Shown here: one piece after another, positions 54,542-63,731 of the stretch | How positions within the stretch are numbered: position 1 is the first letter of the stretch | Layout: every line of letters starts with the position of its first letter | DNA from: Ferruginibacter sp. | Lineage (GTDB): Bacteria > Bacteroidota > Bacteroidia > Chitinophagales > Chitinophagaceae | Assembly (NCBI GenBank): GCA_025963635.1 | Contig: JAOQAK010000075.1 | Coordinates: 181,962-245,961, forward strand | Direction: 5' to 3' | Length of the DNA: 64,000 nt | Made by a program: the position numbers and the translations under genes | Notes under the pieces: generated by a model | Told to the model about the DNA's origin: nothing | What the model saw: only the letters and a program-made list of their open reading frames with translations | Databases searched by the model: none

Positions 54542-55468
54542 TCAAGCTGTTGTTCCCCGGCCCTTCCATCCGGTTAATAAAACACCTGCAATTACGAGGA
54601 CCGTACCTGTCACTTGTTCCAGGAAGATCCGTTCACCCAATACAAAATGTGCCTGGATAATCGTGCTGACCGGTCCAACACTGGAAATGATTGCAACATT
54701 ATTAGAACCTATCCGCTTCATTGCATTCGAAATCAAAAACCCGGGGATAACAGTCGCTACAATTGCCAGTAAAAACCCATAACCCCAAAATGAAATCCCG
54801 GCAGGCATGTCCTTGTAATTGCCTGCAACAAAAAAATGTAAAAAGATGCCGGCTGTGGATGCCAGCATTGAATAGGTTGTAAATTTTGCGGCTCCGACTT
54901 GCGGAATAATTTTACCACTACCTACAATGTAAATGGAGTAAGTGATCGCACAAATGAATATCAATAAGCTACCCAATATAAAATTGGAATGACTAAAATC
55001 AAACTTTAATTCTCCAAAATAGGCGATTCCAATTCCAAGATAAGTAAGCCCCAGGGCAATTTTTTGGATGCCCGATATCTTTTGTCTGAATACAAAGGCA
55101 TTGATGAGAACTACAAAACTTGGGTATAGGAAAAGTATCAGCCGTTCCAGTCCTGCACTGATATACTGCAATCCAATAAAATCAAAAAGGCTACTCAGAT
55201 AATAACCAAACAAACCAAGACCAGAGATGATAATCCACTGCCTGCCAGTAAGTTGCACATTGCCCTTTTTATTACGTTCCAATATAGCCGCTGCCACAAA
55301 AAAAGGGAGTGAAAAAACCATTCGTAGCATCAATAAAGACAATGCATCTGTATGAGTTTGTTCAAACGCCTTTTTAACAATGATCGCCTTTGTTGAAAAC
55401 AGGATAGAACCTATAAAAGCGATCATAAATCCGGTTACAGGTATAGCGGTATTCTTTTTTACTTCCAT
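54542..55468 (-). CDS. EamA/DMT-superfamily transporter
   Basis: An inner-membrane protein of 308 residues with about ten helices in two EamA repeats (IAFIGSILFSTKAIIVKKAF and LGLFGYYLSSLFDFIGLQYI in the first; ISSVGPVSTIIQAHFVLGER near the end of the second). I start at 55468 (MEVKKNTAIPVTGF) because the longer frame to 55519 adds a non-typical extension. Members export or import amino acids, purines or other metabolites; nothing here identifies the substrate. Confidence 0.87.
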   Translation of the reverse strand: MEVKKNTAIPVTGFMIAFIGSILFSTKAIIVKKAFEQTHTDALSLLMLRMVFSLPFFVAAAILERNKKGNVQLTGRQWIIISGLGLFGYYLSSLFDFIGLQYISAGLERLILFLYPSFVVLINAFVFRQKISGIQKIALGLTYLGIGIAYFGELKFDFSHSNFILGSLLIFICAITYSIYIVGSGKIIPQVGAAKFTTYSMLASTAGIFLHFFVAGNYKDMPAGISFWGYGFLLAIVATVIPGFLISNAMKRIGSNNVAIISSVGPVSTIIQAHFVLGERIFLEQVTGTVLVIAGVLLTGWKGRGTTA

Positions 55469-55583
55469 AACATTAGAGAAAATCAAGCGCACTTCCTGTA
55501 AGATAAATTTGCTTTGCAATTGCTGAATATGCGTCAGCGTAAAACTGATACAGTTTCAATGTATTTATGCCTGCGAACACCAA

Positions 55584-56414
55584 TTAAACAGACACGTTGA
55601 ATTCTCTTAATGCCTCATTAAGACTCGTTTTAAGATCCGTTGAAGGTTTCCGTTGACCAATGATCAAAGCGCACCCTACCCCAAACTCCCCGGCAGGGAA
55701 TTTTTTGGTGTAAGAACCCGGTATTACCACACTACGGGCGGGCACCCTGCCCTTCATCTCAACAGGTTCGGCCCCACTTACATCGATGATCTTGGTCGAT
55801 TGCGTTAACACTACATTTGCTCCAAGAACAGCTTCCCGTTCAATCCGAACACCCTCCACCACAATACAACGGCTGCCGATAAAACAGCCATCTTCAATTA
55901 TCACCGGGCTTGCCTGCAAAGGTTCCAATACTCCGCCAATACCCACACCACCACTCAGGTGCACCCCTTTACCGATCTGTGCACAACTTCCAACTGTGGC
56001 CCATGTATCCACCATAGTTCCTTCATCAACATAGGCACCAATATTAACATAAGAAGGCATGAGCACAACGTTTCTTGCAAGGTAAGCGCCATATCTTGCG
56101 ATGGCATGCGGAACAGCCCTAACTCCCAGTTCAGCATAGCCGCTTTTTAGTTTCATTTTGTCGTAAAATTCGAAAGGAGACAATACCATGGTTTCCATTT
56201 GCTGGGTGGCAAAATACATTAGTATCGCTTGTTTAACCCATTCGTTTACCTGCCATGTTGTAGCTGTCCCCGGCTCACTATTTGTTGGCGAAGCGGTGCG
56301 CAGGCGCCCTTTATCAACCTCTTCAATTACATCCCTCACGGCTTCAACGTATAATGTTTCTTTCAAAAGATCCCGGTTGCTCCAGGCATCCTGTATTAAC
56401 TGCTGCAATTGCAT
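55584..56414 (-). CDS. dapD: 2,3,4,5-tetrahydropyridine-2,6-dicarboxylate N-succinyltransferase
   Basis: A 276-residue cytoplasmic enzyme of the lysine/diaminopimelate pathway that transfers succinyl from succinyl-CoA to tetrahydrodipicolinate. An N-terminal helical domain (MQLQQLIQDAWSNRDLLKE) precedes a left-handed beta-helix of hexapeptide repeats containing VDEGTMVDTWATVGSCAQIG, LSGGVGIGGVLEPLQASP and VIIEDGCFIGSRCIVVEGV; the C-terminal part has IPGSYTKKFPAGEFG. Length and motifs match DapD well. It lies 8 nt after the glycosyltransferase gene, so the two share a transcript. Confidence 0.95.
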   Translation of the reverse strand: MQLQQLIQDAWSNRDLLKETLYVEAVRDVIEEVDKGRLRTASPTNSEPGTATTWQVNEWVKQAILMYFATQQMETMVLSPFEFYDKMKLKSGYAELGVRAVPHAIARYGAYLARNVVLMPSYVNIGAYVDEGTMVDTWATVGSCAQIGKGVHLSGGVGIGGVLEPLQASPVIIEDGCFIGSRCIVVEGVRIEREAVLGANVVLTQSTKIIDVSGAEPVEMKGRVPARSVVIPGSYTKKFPAGEFGVGCALIIGQRKPSTDLKTSLNEALREFNVSV

Positions 56415-56422
56415 ATTGATGT

Positions 56423-57184
56423 TTATTTTGATTTATTTTTTTGTAAAAGCAATAACTTACTATATTTTAAAAATACTTCATGGGAATTCATCTTTGCCAT
56501 CATGAAACCCGCAAAGCCATCGAGGAAACCAAGCTTGAAAATATAACCCTTTATAAAAGTGAATAAAGGGCTTACCACCACTTTGAATCCTGCTCCTTTT
56601 TTACCAGCTTCAAAATATTCCTTTGCGCCCATGGTAGAATATTTACTAATTCCGGCCGTATGCTCTTCCAGGGTGTCCTTACTTTTGTGCAGCAGGTCGC
56701 CCTTCAATTTGTGAATGGTTATTGCTTCACTGATCTCAAGCGTTTCATGTACCGATCGCAATGACCACCTCGTTTCGCGCCGGTTATATAATCGTACAGT
56801 GGCATCCGGGTAGGAATTGCCGTGATGCAGATCGGACCCATAGAAATTGTTCAGCCTATTCATTTGGTATACCCCGGATAAGACAGCTTTCTTTGCCTGC
56901 AAAATTGATCGCTGCAATGCAGGCGATAAACTTTCATCTGCATCCAAACTCAAAATATAATCATGTGAAGCCCTTTCCGCTGCATCATTCTTTTGTGATC
57001 CATAACCTTTCCAATTTTGCTGGTATAATTTTGCTCCATATTGTTTACAAATACCGGGTGTTTTATCCGTGGAAAAGGAATCCATTACCACCACTTCGTC
57101 CACCACGCCCTGCAGCGAAGCCAGGCATGTTGCTATTTTTTTCTCTTCATTGAACGTAATAATAACCGCTGATATCTTTTGCAT
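56423..57184 (-). CDS. GT2-family glycosyltransferase (WaaE/KdtX-like)
   Basis: A 253-residue inverting glycosyltransferase. The GT-A start KISAVIITFNEEKKIATCL, the VVDEVVVMDSFSTDKT loop and the DXD-type Asp91-Ala-Asp93 in LSLDADESL are clear. The HKSKDTLEEHTAGISKYSTM segment and the membrane-proximal C-terminus fit the lipopolysaccharide-core type (WaaE/KdtX-like) common in Bacteroidota. It probably adds a sugar to lipopolysaccharide or another envelope glycan. It is directly upstream of dapD. Confidence 0.88.
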   Translation of the reverse strand: MQKISAVIITFNEEKKIATCLASLQGVVDEVVVMDSFSTDKTPGICKQYGAKLYQQNWKGYGSQKNDAAERASHDYILSLDADESLSPALQRSILQAKKAVLSGVYQMNRLNNFYGSDLHHGNSYPDATVRLYNRRETRWSLRSVHETLEISEAITIHKLKGDLLHKSKDTLEEHTAGISKYSTMGAKEYFEAGKKGAGFKVVVSPLFTFIKGYIFKLGFLDGFAGFMMAKMNSHEVFLKYSKLLLLQKNKSK

Positions 57185-57402
57185 AAATGGTGGTGAATGA
57201 TCGCAAGATACAAAAAGAAAAAATTGAGTTACAAACGCTACCGCTTAATGCGTAGCGGGCGACTGGACCTTTTGAAGCCTTCGTATCTTTTTGCCCCAGT
57301 AATCCGGCGTTACAGCAATTCACTTCCCTTTACATCCGCAAGGTGCTGCACATAGGCTTCCGCTGTTTTCTATATCTTGCAGTTTAATCAAGCGTCGGGT
57401 AT

Positions 57403-58560
57403 ATGAATATTGGTTATGATAGCAAAAGGGCATTTCAAAACAAAACAGGATTAGGCAATTACAGCCGCTCTTTAATTACTATTTTGAGCCGGTATTTTCC
57501 ACAACATCATTATATTTTATTTGCCCCCAGACAAACCAGCCTTTTTAAAATTGAGCTTTTCTATAAAGTGCGTGCTATTGAACCTCAAAATCCATTTTTT
57601 AAAAAATTCCCTTCATTATGGCGAAGGATGGGAATGGTGAAGGAGATTAAAACGGCTGGCCTGGATATTTATCACGGCTTAAGCAATGAACTGCCAAGGG
57701 GAATCCAAAAAGCCAACATTAAAACCATCGTGACAATCCATGACTTGATTTTTGAACGCTTCCCGGAGACCTATCATTTTGATGAACGCTATGTACACCG
57801 TTGGAAAATAAAACACGCCTGCAAAATAGCTGATGCGATCATTGCTATCAGCCAGCAAACTAAAGACGATCTTATCAACCTGTACAAAGTAAAGGCCGAA
57901 AAAATATTTATCTGTTATCAAAGCTGCAATCCCATTTTTGAAAAGAAAAGTAGTGAAGAAGAAAAAGCAATCGTTAAAAAAAGATACCGCTTACCGGGCA
58001 AATACTTTTTGTTTGTAAGTTCCATCGCACCCCGAAAGAACCTGCTGACAGTTTGCCGGGCAATGATTTTACTGAAAGATCAAATCAATATACCGCTGCT
58101 GGTAATCGGCGATGGAAAGAAAGAAAAAGAAAATGTTCGAAAACTGATGCAATCAAATGGCATGGAGGAAAGGTTGATATTACTCAATGAAATGCAGCAA
58201 TCAAAAGAAGACTCATTTGCATCGGCTGAAGATTTTCCGGCTATCTATCAACAGGCGACCGCACTCATTTACCCGTCTGTTTTTGAAGGATTTGGCTTAC
58301 CATTACTGGAAGCTTTTTGGAGTGGGTTGCCCGTGATATGCAGCAATGCCTCCAGCCTTCCGGAAGTTGCTGCCGCAGCTGCCTTATACTTTTCACCAAC
58401 CGACCACGAAATGCTTGCAAAACACATGCTGAATATTTTCACTGATAATCAATTGGTTAGTGATTTGAAAAATAAAGGATTTGAAAGGGCACAAAGTTTT
58501 GCCTCCGATAAATACGCCGATAGCATCATGAAGGTATATAATCACGTAAATAATCGATAA
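57403..58560 (+). CDS. GT4-family glycosyltransferase
   Basis: A 385-residue retaining GT-B glycosyltransferase. The N-terminal domain begins MNIGYDSKRAFQNKTGLGNY (a glycine-rich loop followed by SRSLI). The C-terminal domain has YFLFVSSIAPRKNLLTVCRA and the EX7E motif with Glu295 and Glu303 in FEGFGLPLLEAFWSGLPVIC. The TIHDLIFERFPETYH segment is typical of mannosyltransferase-like members. It probably builds a surface polysaccharide or lipopolysaccharide chain. It is divergent from the GT2/dapD operon. Confidence 0.9.
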   Translation: MNIGYDSKRAFQNKTGLGNYSRSLITILSRYFPQHHYILFAPRQTSLFKIELFYKVRAIEPQNPFFKKFPSLWRRMGMVKEIKTAGLDIYHGLSNELPRGIQKANIKTIVTIHDLIFERFPETYHFDERYVHRWKIKHACKIADAIIAISQQTKDDLINLYKVKAEKIFICYQSCNPIFEKKSSEEEKAIVKKRYRLPGKYFLFVSSIAPRKNLLTVCRAMILLKDQINIPLLVIGDGKKEKENVRKLMQSNGMEERLILLNEMQQSKEDSFASAEDFPAIYQQATALIYPSVFEGFGLPLLEAFWSGLPVICSNASSLPEVAAAAALYFSPTDHEMLAKHMLNIFTDNQLVSDLKNKGFERAQSFASDKYADSIMKVYNHVNNR

Positions 58561-58574
58561 TGCTATGTTAAACC

Positions 58575-58602
58575 GGCAAATAAAATTTGCCCGATTCTTT
58601 TT
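58575..58602 (+). terminator. Likely terminator of the GT4 gene
   Basis: GGCAAAT (58575-58581) pairs with ATTTGCC (58585-58591) around AAA, followed by CGATTCTTTTT. It is 14 nt past the stop; the stem is short, so confidence is moderate. Confidence 0.6.
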
Positions 58603-58642
58603 ATCGATTGGTAATTCAGTTTTAACTTAGTGATTCAATCAA

Positions 58643-59215
58643 ATGATTCCATTTTCCAACGATATAGAACAGTGTCTTATCACCTTAAGCAATGGAGGGA
58701 TAATTCTTTACCCAACAGATACCATTTGGGGAATCGGATGCGATGCAACCAGTGCCACCGCAGTGGAAAAAGTTTATGCGCTAAAGAAAAGATCAACCAG
58801 TAAAAATATGATCATTTTGCTGGCCGAAGAAAAGGATATCCTCACTCATGTTACACAACCTGAGCTACAAATTTTTGATTATATAAAAGGTGTTTCAAAA
58901 CCTACTACCGTGATTTATGAAGGCGCTACCGGGTTGGCCGAAAACCTTATTAGCGAAGATGGCACTATTGCTATCCGTATTGTCAGCGACGCGTTTTGCA
59001 GGCTGCTGATAAAACGTTTCGGCAAACCGCTTGTATCTACCTCTGCTAACATCTCCGGTTATCCGCCACCGGCAATTTTCAATGATATTGACATTACAAT
59101 AAAAAACGGTGTTGACTATATCGTTCAACACCGCCAGGATGATGTATTGATTGCTGCTCCATCCGCAATCGTCAGGTGGAATAAAAATGGTATTCCCACC
59201 ATCATACGTAAATAA
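58643..59215 (+). CDS. L-threonylcarbamoyladenylate synthase (TsaC/Sua5/YrdC family)
   Basis: A 190-residue enzyme that makes threonylcarbamoyl-AMP from threonine, bicarbonate and ATP, for the t6A37 modification of tRNAs. Family motifs are GGIILYPTDTIWGIGCDAT, KVYALKKRSTSKNMIILLA, TIAIRIVSDAFCRLLIKRFG and PLVSTSANISG. It is the short TsaC form without the extra Sua5 domain. The stop is 2 bp from the convergent barrel-protein gene. Confidence 0.92.
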   Translation: MIPFSNDIEQCLITLSNGGIILYPTDTIWGIGCDATSATAVEKVYALKKRSTSKNMIILLAEEKDILTHVTQPELQIFDYIKGVSKPTTVIYEGATGLAENLISEDGTIAIRIVSDAFCRLLIKRFGKPLVSTSANISGYPPPAIFNDIDITIKNGVDYIVQHRQDDVLIAAPSAIVRWNKNGIPTIIRK

Positions 59216-59217
59216 TT

Positions 59218-59802
59218 TTATAGTATCGCCAATCCAACACCTAGCTGGAAACTTTGGCTCTTCCACTTGTCCTGTTTATCAATATCATTCAGGTTACTTA
59301 AACCCAATGCATAACGGCCATAGACCCGGATGCTGGAGAATTTCAGTTGCACACCACCCACCATGCTAAAGTCACCCTTCTTAAATGCATCCTTGCCATT
59401 CTGCAACAATTTTTCATTTTGATTCATTAAAATTCCGAACTGTGGTCCGAGCTGAAGAGAGAGAATACTCGAAGGCTTATAATTCAGGAGAATCGGAATA
59501 CTTAAATAATTCAGTTTGATGTTTGTGCTTAGGTTGTTCAGCTGGTATATATCTCTGAAATGAGAAGAAGTATCTTGTTTGAACTCGTTAAATACAACTT
59601 CCGGCTGAACAGAAAACTTTTCACTTAACCCGATTTCAGCAAATCCGCCAAGATGGTATCCGAAACTAAATTCATCTTTAAAAGATTTACCGGTTAATTT
59701 ATTAATGTTTGCACCGCCTTTGATACCAAGGTGAAAACTTTGAGCGTTTGCCGCTGAAAAGATCAGCACAAAAACAACAAGGGTTAAGAGTTTCGCTTTC
59801 AT
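59218..59802 (-). CDS. Outer-membrane beta-barrel protein (PorT-like)
   Basis: A 194-residue exported protein. The signal peptide (ending FSAANAQ) is followed by an eight-strand barrel pattern: SFHLGIKGGANINKLTGKSF, FGYHLGGFAEIGLSEKFSVQ, LNYLSIPILLNYKPSSILSL and a terminal strand ending FQLGVGLAIL. This fits the Bacteroidota outer membrane protein beta-barrel (PorT/OmpX-like) family. Function is unknown. It is convergent with the TsaC gene. Confidence 0.87.
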   Translation of the reverse strand: MKAKLLTLVVFVLIFSAANAQSFHLGIKGGANINKLTGKSFKDEFSFGYHLGGFAEIGLSEKFSVQPEVVFNEFKQDTSSHFRDIYQLNNLSTNIKLNYLSIPILLNYKPSSILSLQLGPQFGILMNQNEKLLQNGKDAFKKGDFSMVGGVQLKFSSIRVYGRYALGLSNLNDIDKQDKWKSQSFQLGVGLAIL

Positions 59803-60355
59803 AAATTATGTTTTAGATTTTAGATTACCATTTCAACTTATATGCCAACGAGCCGGAAAAATTTGTAATTATTTGTTAACCAATGTTTACAGCTCTTTTC
59901 ATTCAACCACTAAACGGGTTGTTGCTCTTTCCTAAGCGCCATACAACATTCCTCATGCAAATTACAAAACTGCACGATTCGCCGGTCGATTAAAACCTCG
60001 ACAGTGTCTCTATACTGAAGTGCGCCTGCTCAGCAGCTGATAATAACAGCTTGGGTTATGCGAAAAAGCATAGTACGTCATGGTTTACATTTGTCACCTA
60101 TAGGAGCATGTTATCAAGCATAGACGAAATATCTTCGTAATTACGATCAAATTAAATCAATACGGAATTTAATCCCTGTTTAATTATGTCATATGGCTAA
60201 AAACCTTTACTTTTGCAAATTATTTATAACGAGTATTGCATGAAGTGCCCAAAAGGCTGTTGAATATAGTATTTACTTTTTGATTTTTTATTGAGGAATT
60301 AAGTAGCGCGACAACAGAAAATAGCATATCATGTAAACACAAAAAAAACTTTTAC
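59803..60355. other. Intergenic region with the helicase leader
   Basis: A 553-bp gap between divergent genes. No ORF or known RNA is recognised. The right-hand 140 bp is probably the transcribed leader of the DEAD-box helicase gene (promoter listed separately). It is A+T-rich and ends with an A-run and CTTTTAC just before the ATG. Confidence 0.45.
60208..60215 (+). promoter_or_regulatory. Bacteroidota-type -7 promoter element of the helicase gene
   Basis: TACTTTTG matches the TAnnTTTG -7 consensus of the Bacteroidota housekeeping sigma factor. A good -33 element is not obvious. If used, transcription starts about 130 nt before the ATG, giving an unusually long 5' leader. Confidence 0.45.
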
Positions 60356-62098
60356 ATGAATGCATTTGAAGCTTTAGGCTTAAACGAACAATTAGTACAG
60401 GCAGTTACAGAAATGGGTTTTGAAACCCCTACTCCCATCCAGGAAAAAGCTATCCCCGTTTTATTATCAGGAACAACAGATTTTGTAGGTTTGGCACAAA
60501 CCGGCACAGGTAAAACCGCAGCTTTTGGCCTGCCATTGCTACACCTGATCGATACCGCTCAAAAACACCCGCAGGCACTAATTGTATGTCCTACGAGAGA
60601 ATTATGTATCCAGATCTGCAATGACCTGATGCATTTCAAAAAGCACGTAAAGGGACTGAGTGTAGAACCTGTATACGGCGGTGCTTCTATTGTGATGCAG
60701 ATAAGGGAATTAAAAAGAGGCGTGCAAATAGTAGTGGCAACGCCGGGAAGATTGATCGACCTGATAGAAAGAAAAGCCATCGATCTGCAAAAAGTGAAAT
60801 ATGTAGTATTGGATGAAGCAGATGAAATGTTGAACATGGGCTTCAGGGATGATATTGATTTTGTTTTAAAAAATACCATCTTAAGAGAAAGCATCTGGCT
60901 GTTTAGCGCCACCATGCCTACCGCTGTTAAAGCGATCTCAAAAAACTTTATGACTAACCCGATCGAGGTTACCATGGGCAAAAAAAATACTGCCAATGTA
61001 AACATCGATCATCAATATTTTATTACACCTGCCCACAGCCGTTATGACACATTAAAACGCCTGGTAGATTTTAACCCGGGTATGTACGGCCTGATCTTCA
61101 CCCGTACAAAAGCAGATGCACAGGAAGTTGCTGAACGCCTTGTTAAGGAAGGATATGATATTGAAGCGCTTCATGGTGATTTAACCCAGCAGCAAAGAGA
61201 TAAGGTAATGGGCCGTTTCCGTTCAAAAAGCATTCAATTATTGATTGCCACAGATGTTGCTGCAAGAGGTATCGATGTTGACGGAATTACACATGTAATC
61301 AATTACGAATTGCCAGATGATATCGAAGTATATACCCATCGTAGTGGTCGTACTGCAAGAGCAGGCAAAAGCGGAATTTGCATCACCATTTGCCATAGCA
61401 GGGAAGCTTACAAAATCAGGTCGATCGAAAAAATGGTTAACGCCCAATTTCACCGCCTGGATATACCAAGTGGCAAAGATGTTTGCCGCAAACAATTTTT
61501 CCACTTTATGGATAAATTAATGGACGCAGACATTTCCAATGGCGAATACGAAACGTATATGCCCGATCTGCAAAAGAAATTTGAAGAAATTAGCAAGGAA
61601 GAAGTTTTAAAAAGAGTAGCCGCTTTGGAATTCAACCATTTTTTAAAGTATTATCAGCATTCAGATGATCTTAATGCTAAAACAGATTCAAGAGAAAGAA
61701 GGGAATATAGCTCAAGAGATAGCAGCAACAACGGAGAAAGAGGTGAACGCACCAGCTTTAGCAGATCAGATAACGGTTATAGCAGGTTATTCATCAACCT
61801 TGGTACCAAAGATGGTTTTTATAAAGCCAGCTTTTTACAGTTTATCCTTGACGAAAGCAATTTAAATAAGGAAGTATTGGGTAAGATCGATATCCGTGAA
61901 ATGAATGCATGGGTGGAAATTGATAAAGCAGCAGCTCCTGCAATGATCAAAAGCATGGATGGCAAAAAGTACAATGGCCGCCTGGTAAGAATGAATGAAG
62001 CAGATGGCGGGTTTAAACGCCCCACCGATGAAGGAAGAAGCGACAGGAGTGAGAGAACAGAAGGCAGAAAGAGAATTCCAATGAGAGAGAAAAGATAA
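60356..62098 (+). CDS. DEAD-box RNA helicase with DbpA-like C-terminal RNA-binding domain
   Basis: A 580-residue ATP-dependent RNA helicase. Motifs in order: Q-motif (ETPTPIQEKAIP), AQTGTGKT with Lys53, PTRELCIQI, ATPGRL, DEAD at 153-156, SAT, GLIFTRTK, ATDVAARGIDVDGITHVINY and HRSGRTARAG. An Arg/Ser-rich linker (about 440-475) leads to a DbpA/CsdA-like RNA-binding domain (YSRLFINLGTKDGFYKASFL, NGRLVRMNEADGG) and a basic tail. Such helicases act in ribosome assembly and cold adaptation. The long A+T-rich leader is compatible with cold or autogenous control. It ends in a strong terminator. Confidence 0.94.
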   Translation: MNAFEALGLNEQLVQAVTEMGFETPTPIQEKAIPVLLSGTTDFVGLAQTGTGKTAAFGLPLLHLIDTAQKHPQALIVCPTRELCIQICNDLMHFKKHVKGLSVEPVYGGASIVMQIRELKRGVQIVVATPGRLIDLIERKAIDLQKVKYVVLDEADEMLNMGFRDDIDFVLKNTILRESIWLFSATMPTAVKAISKNFMTNPIEVTMGKKNTANVNIDHQYFITPAHSRYDTLKRLVDFNPGMYGLIFTRTKADAQEVAERLVKEGYDIEALHGDLTQQQRDKVMGRFRSKSIQLLIATDVAARGIDVDGITHVINYELPDDIEVYTHRSGRTARAGKSGICITICHSREAYKIRSIEKMVNAQFHRLDIPSGKDVCRKQFFHFMDKLMDADISNGEYETYMPDLQKKFEEISKEEVLKRVAALEFNHFLKYYQHSDDLNAKTDSRERREYSSRDSSNNGERGERTSFSRSDNGYSRLFINLGTKDGFYKASFLQFILDESNLNKEVLGKIDIREMNAWVEIDKAAAPAMIKSMDGKKYNGRLVRMNEADGGFKRPTDEGRSDRSERTEGRKRIPMREKR

Positions 62099-62115
62099 AT
62101 GAGCTTATAAAAAAT

Positions 62116-62146
62116 AAAAATGCCGGAAAATTTCCGGCATTTTTTA
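62116..62146. terminator. Terminator of the helicase gene
   Basis: TGCCGGAA pairs with TTCCGGCA (62121-62139, loop AAT), with AAAAA before and TTTTTT after. It is 22 nt past the stop and could work in both directions. Confidence 0.9.
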
Positions 62147-62345
62147 TGAAATGGAGTTATCAAGTAACTATAGAACGCGAGGCCATTAAAACTAAAGGAA
62201 AATGCCTGAGTTTCAAATTTGAAAATGAGAAAATTCGAAAATGGCTCAATGGCAGCATTGTGCACCTCATTAGATAATGAGGCAACTTGATTGTAGTTTT
62301 TCTCCTTTTAACCGTTCCCTAACTCCTACCAGCTCGACTGCCTTA

Positions 62346-63596
62346 CTACACTAGTTCTATCACGGTAATTTCAGGCAATATTCCTACCCTGCCCGGGTAT
62401 CCTATAAAACCAAATCCGCGGTTTACATATAATTTTTGTTTCAGGTTCTCATATAGTCCTGCCCACTCTTTATATACGTATTGTACAGGGCTCCATTTAA
62501 AACCCGGGATCTCAACACCAAACTGCATTCCATGCGTATGCCCGCTCAGCATCAGGTCCACATCAGCATACCTGGTTCTCACTTCTGCATCCCAATGGCT
62601 TGGATCATGACTCATTAATATTTTGAATGGGTATTTTTCCGTACCGGGATGAGCAAGATCCATCCGGCCGTGCTTGGGGAAATTTGCTTTTGCACTCCAG
62701 TTCTCAATGCCCAGCAGTGCAATCTGGTCACCATTTTTTTCTAACACAACATGTTCGTTCATTAACAATCTCCAGCCCAAATGTGCATGTACTTTTTTCA
62801 GATTTTCGAGGTTCTGCACTTTACTGATTCCTTCTGAAGGCCATTTTACATAATCGCCATAATCGTGGTTACCTAAGGTGGAAAATACGCCCATCGGGGC
62901 TTTCAACCTGTTAAAAACATCCAGGTAATTATCCATCTCAGTGGCCTTATCGTTTACAAGATCGCCGGTAAACAAGATAATGTCTGCATTCTCCTTTAAT
63001 ATCTCTTCCACACCATGACTAACGGCTTTTTTATCCATAAAACTACCGCTATGGATATCACTGATATGCAATATTTTCAAGCCTTTGAATCCCTTCGGCA
63101 AATTATCAAAAGACAATTGTATCCTCTTTATATCATATTTGTATTTATTACTAAACCCATAAATAAGACTACCAAATAAAGTGCTCCCAACCGCCAAACC
63201 AAACCAGCTTAAAAAAACAGAACGGGTAATTCCTGTGTCATTCATTGCATCCCCTTCGGTATGATTGTACATCAGCTTACCCGCAGTCCATTGTATTCCT
63301 CGCCGCAGATCATCTACCAAAATAAAAATCACTGTCGTAAGCTTTGCCAGGAATAAGCCAATGACGATTGCGAATAGATAAGTTCTCACTTTACGCGGCA
63401 AAAAATGCTGGTCGGTGAGCACAAAAACTAAAAACCCGATTACTGCCAAAGCGGAAAGTGTCCAATAGATACTGTAAATAATTGTCCTGGTTTTGGGCGA
63501 TGCAGACTGGCTAACAGCCTTGATTGCCTGGAAAACATAAGTGTCCAGCAGCAACATGACCACTACAAATATAAAAGCACCAGCAGGTGAACGCAT
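62346..63596 (-). CDS. Membrane-bound metallophosphoesterase (YaeI-like)
   Basis: A 416-residue protein. Four or so N-terminal membrane helices (about 5-150) anchor a calcineurin-like phosphoesterase domain with the full metal-binding set: KILHISDIHSG (Asp180, His182), LFTGDLVND, STLGNHDYGDY, LMSHDPSHW and MLSGHTHGMQFG. A barrel-entry segment (YVNRGFGFIGYPGRVGILPE) follows, as in phosphodiesterase YaeI, which acts on lipids. Substrate here is unknown; lipid A precursors or nucleotides are possible. It is transcribed alone. Confidence 0.9.
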   Translation of the reverse strand: MRSPAGAFIFVVVMLLLDTYVFQAIKAVSQSASPKTRTIIYSIYWTLSALAVIGFLVFVLTDQHFLPRKVRTYLFAIVIGLFLAKLTTVIFILVDDLRRGIQWTAGKLMYNHTEGDAMNDTGITRSVFLSWFGLAVGSTLFGSLIYGFSNKYKYDIKRIQLSFDNLPKGFKGLKILHISDIHSGSFMDKKAVSHGVEEILKENADIILFTGDLVNDKATEMDNYLDVFNRLKAPMGVFSTLGNHDYGDYVKWPSEGISKVQNLENLKKVHAHLGWRLLMNEHVVLEKNGDQIALLGIENWSAKANFPKHGRMDLAHPGTEKYPFKILMSHDPSHWDAEVRTRYADVDLMLSGHTHGMQFGVEIPGFKWSPVQYVYKEWAGLYENLKQKLYVNRGFGFIGYPGRVGILPEITVIELV

Positions 63597-63731
63597 AAAT
63601 ATCTATTAAATGATTTATTAAAGTAATTACAATGGTAAATGCCAATATTGCGTAGTCAAGGATAACATTTACAAATAAATATAAAGCCCATAAAAGCTAG
63701 GACGAATTTAAACATCCAATATTTTAAACGC

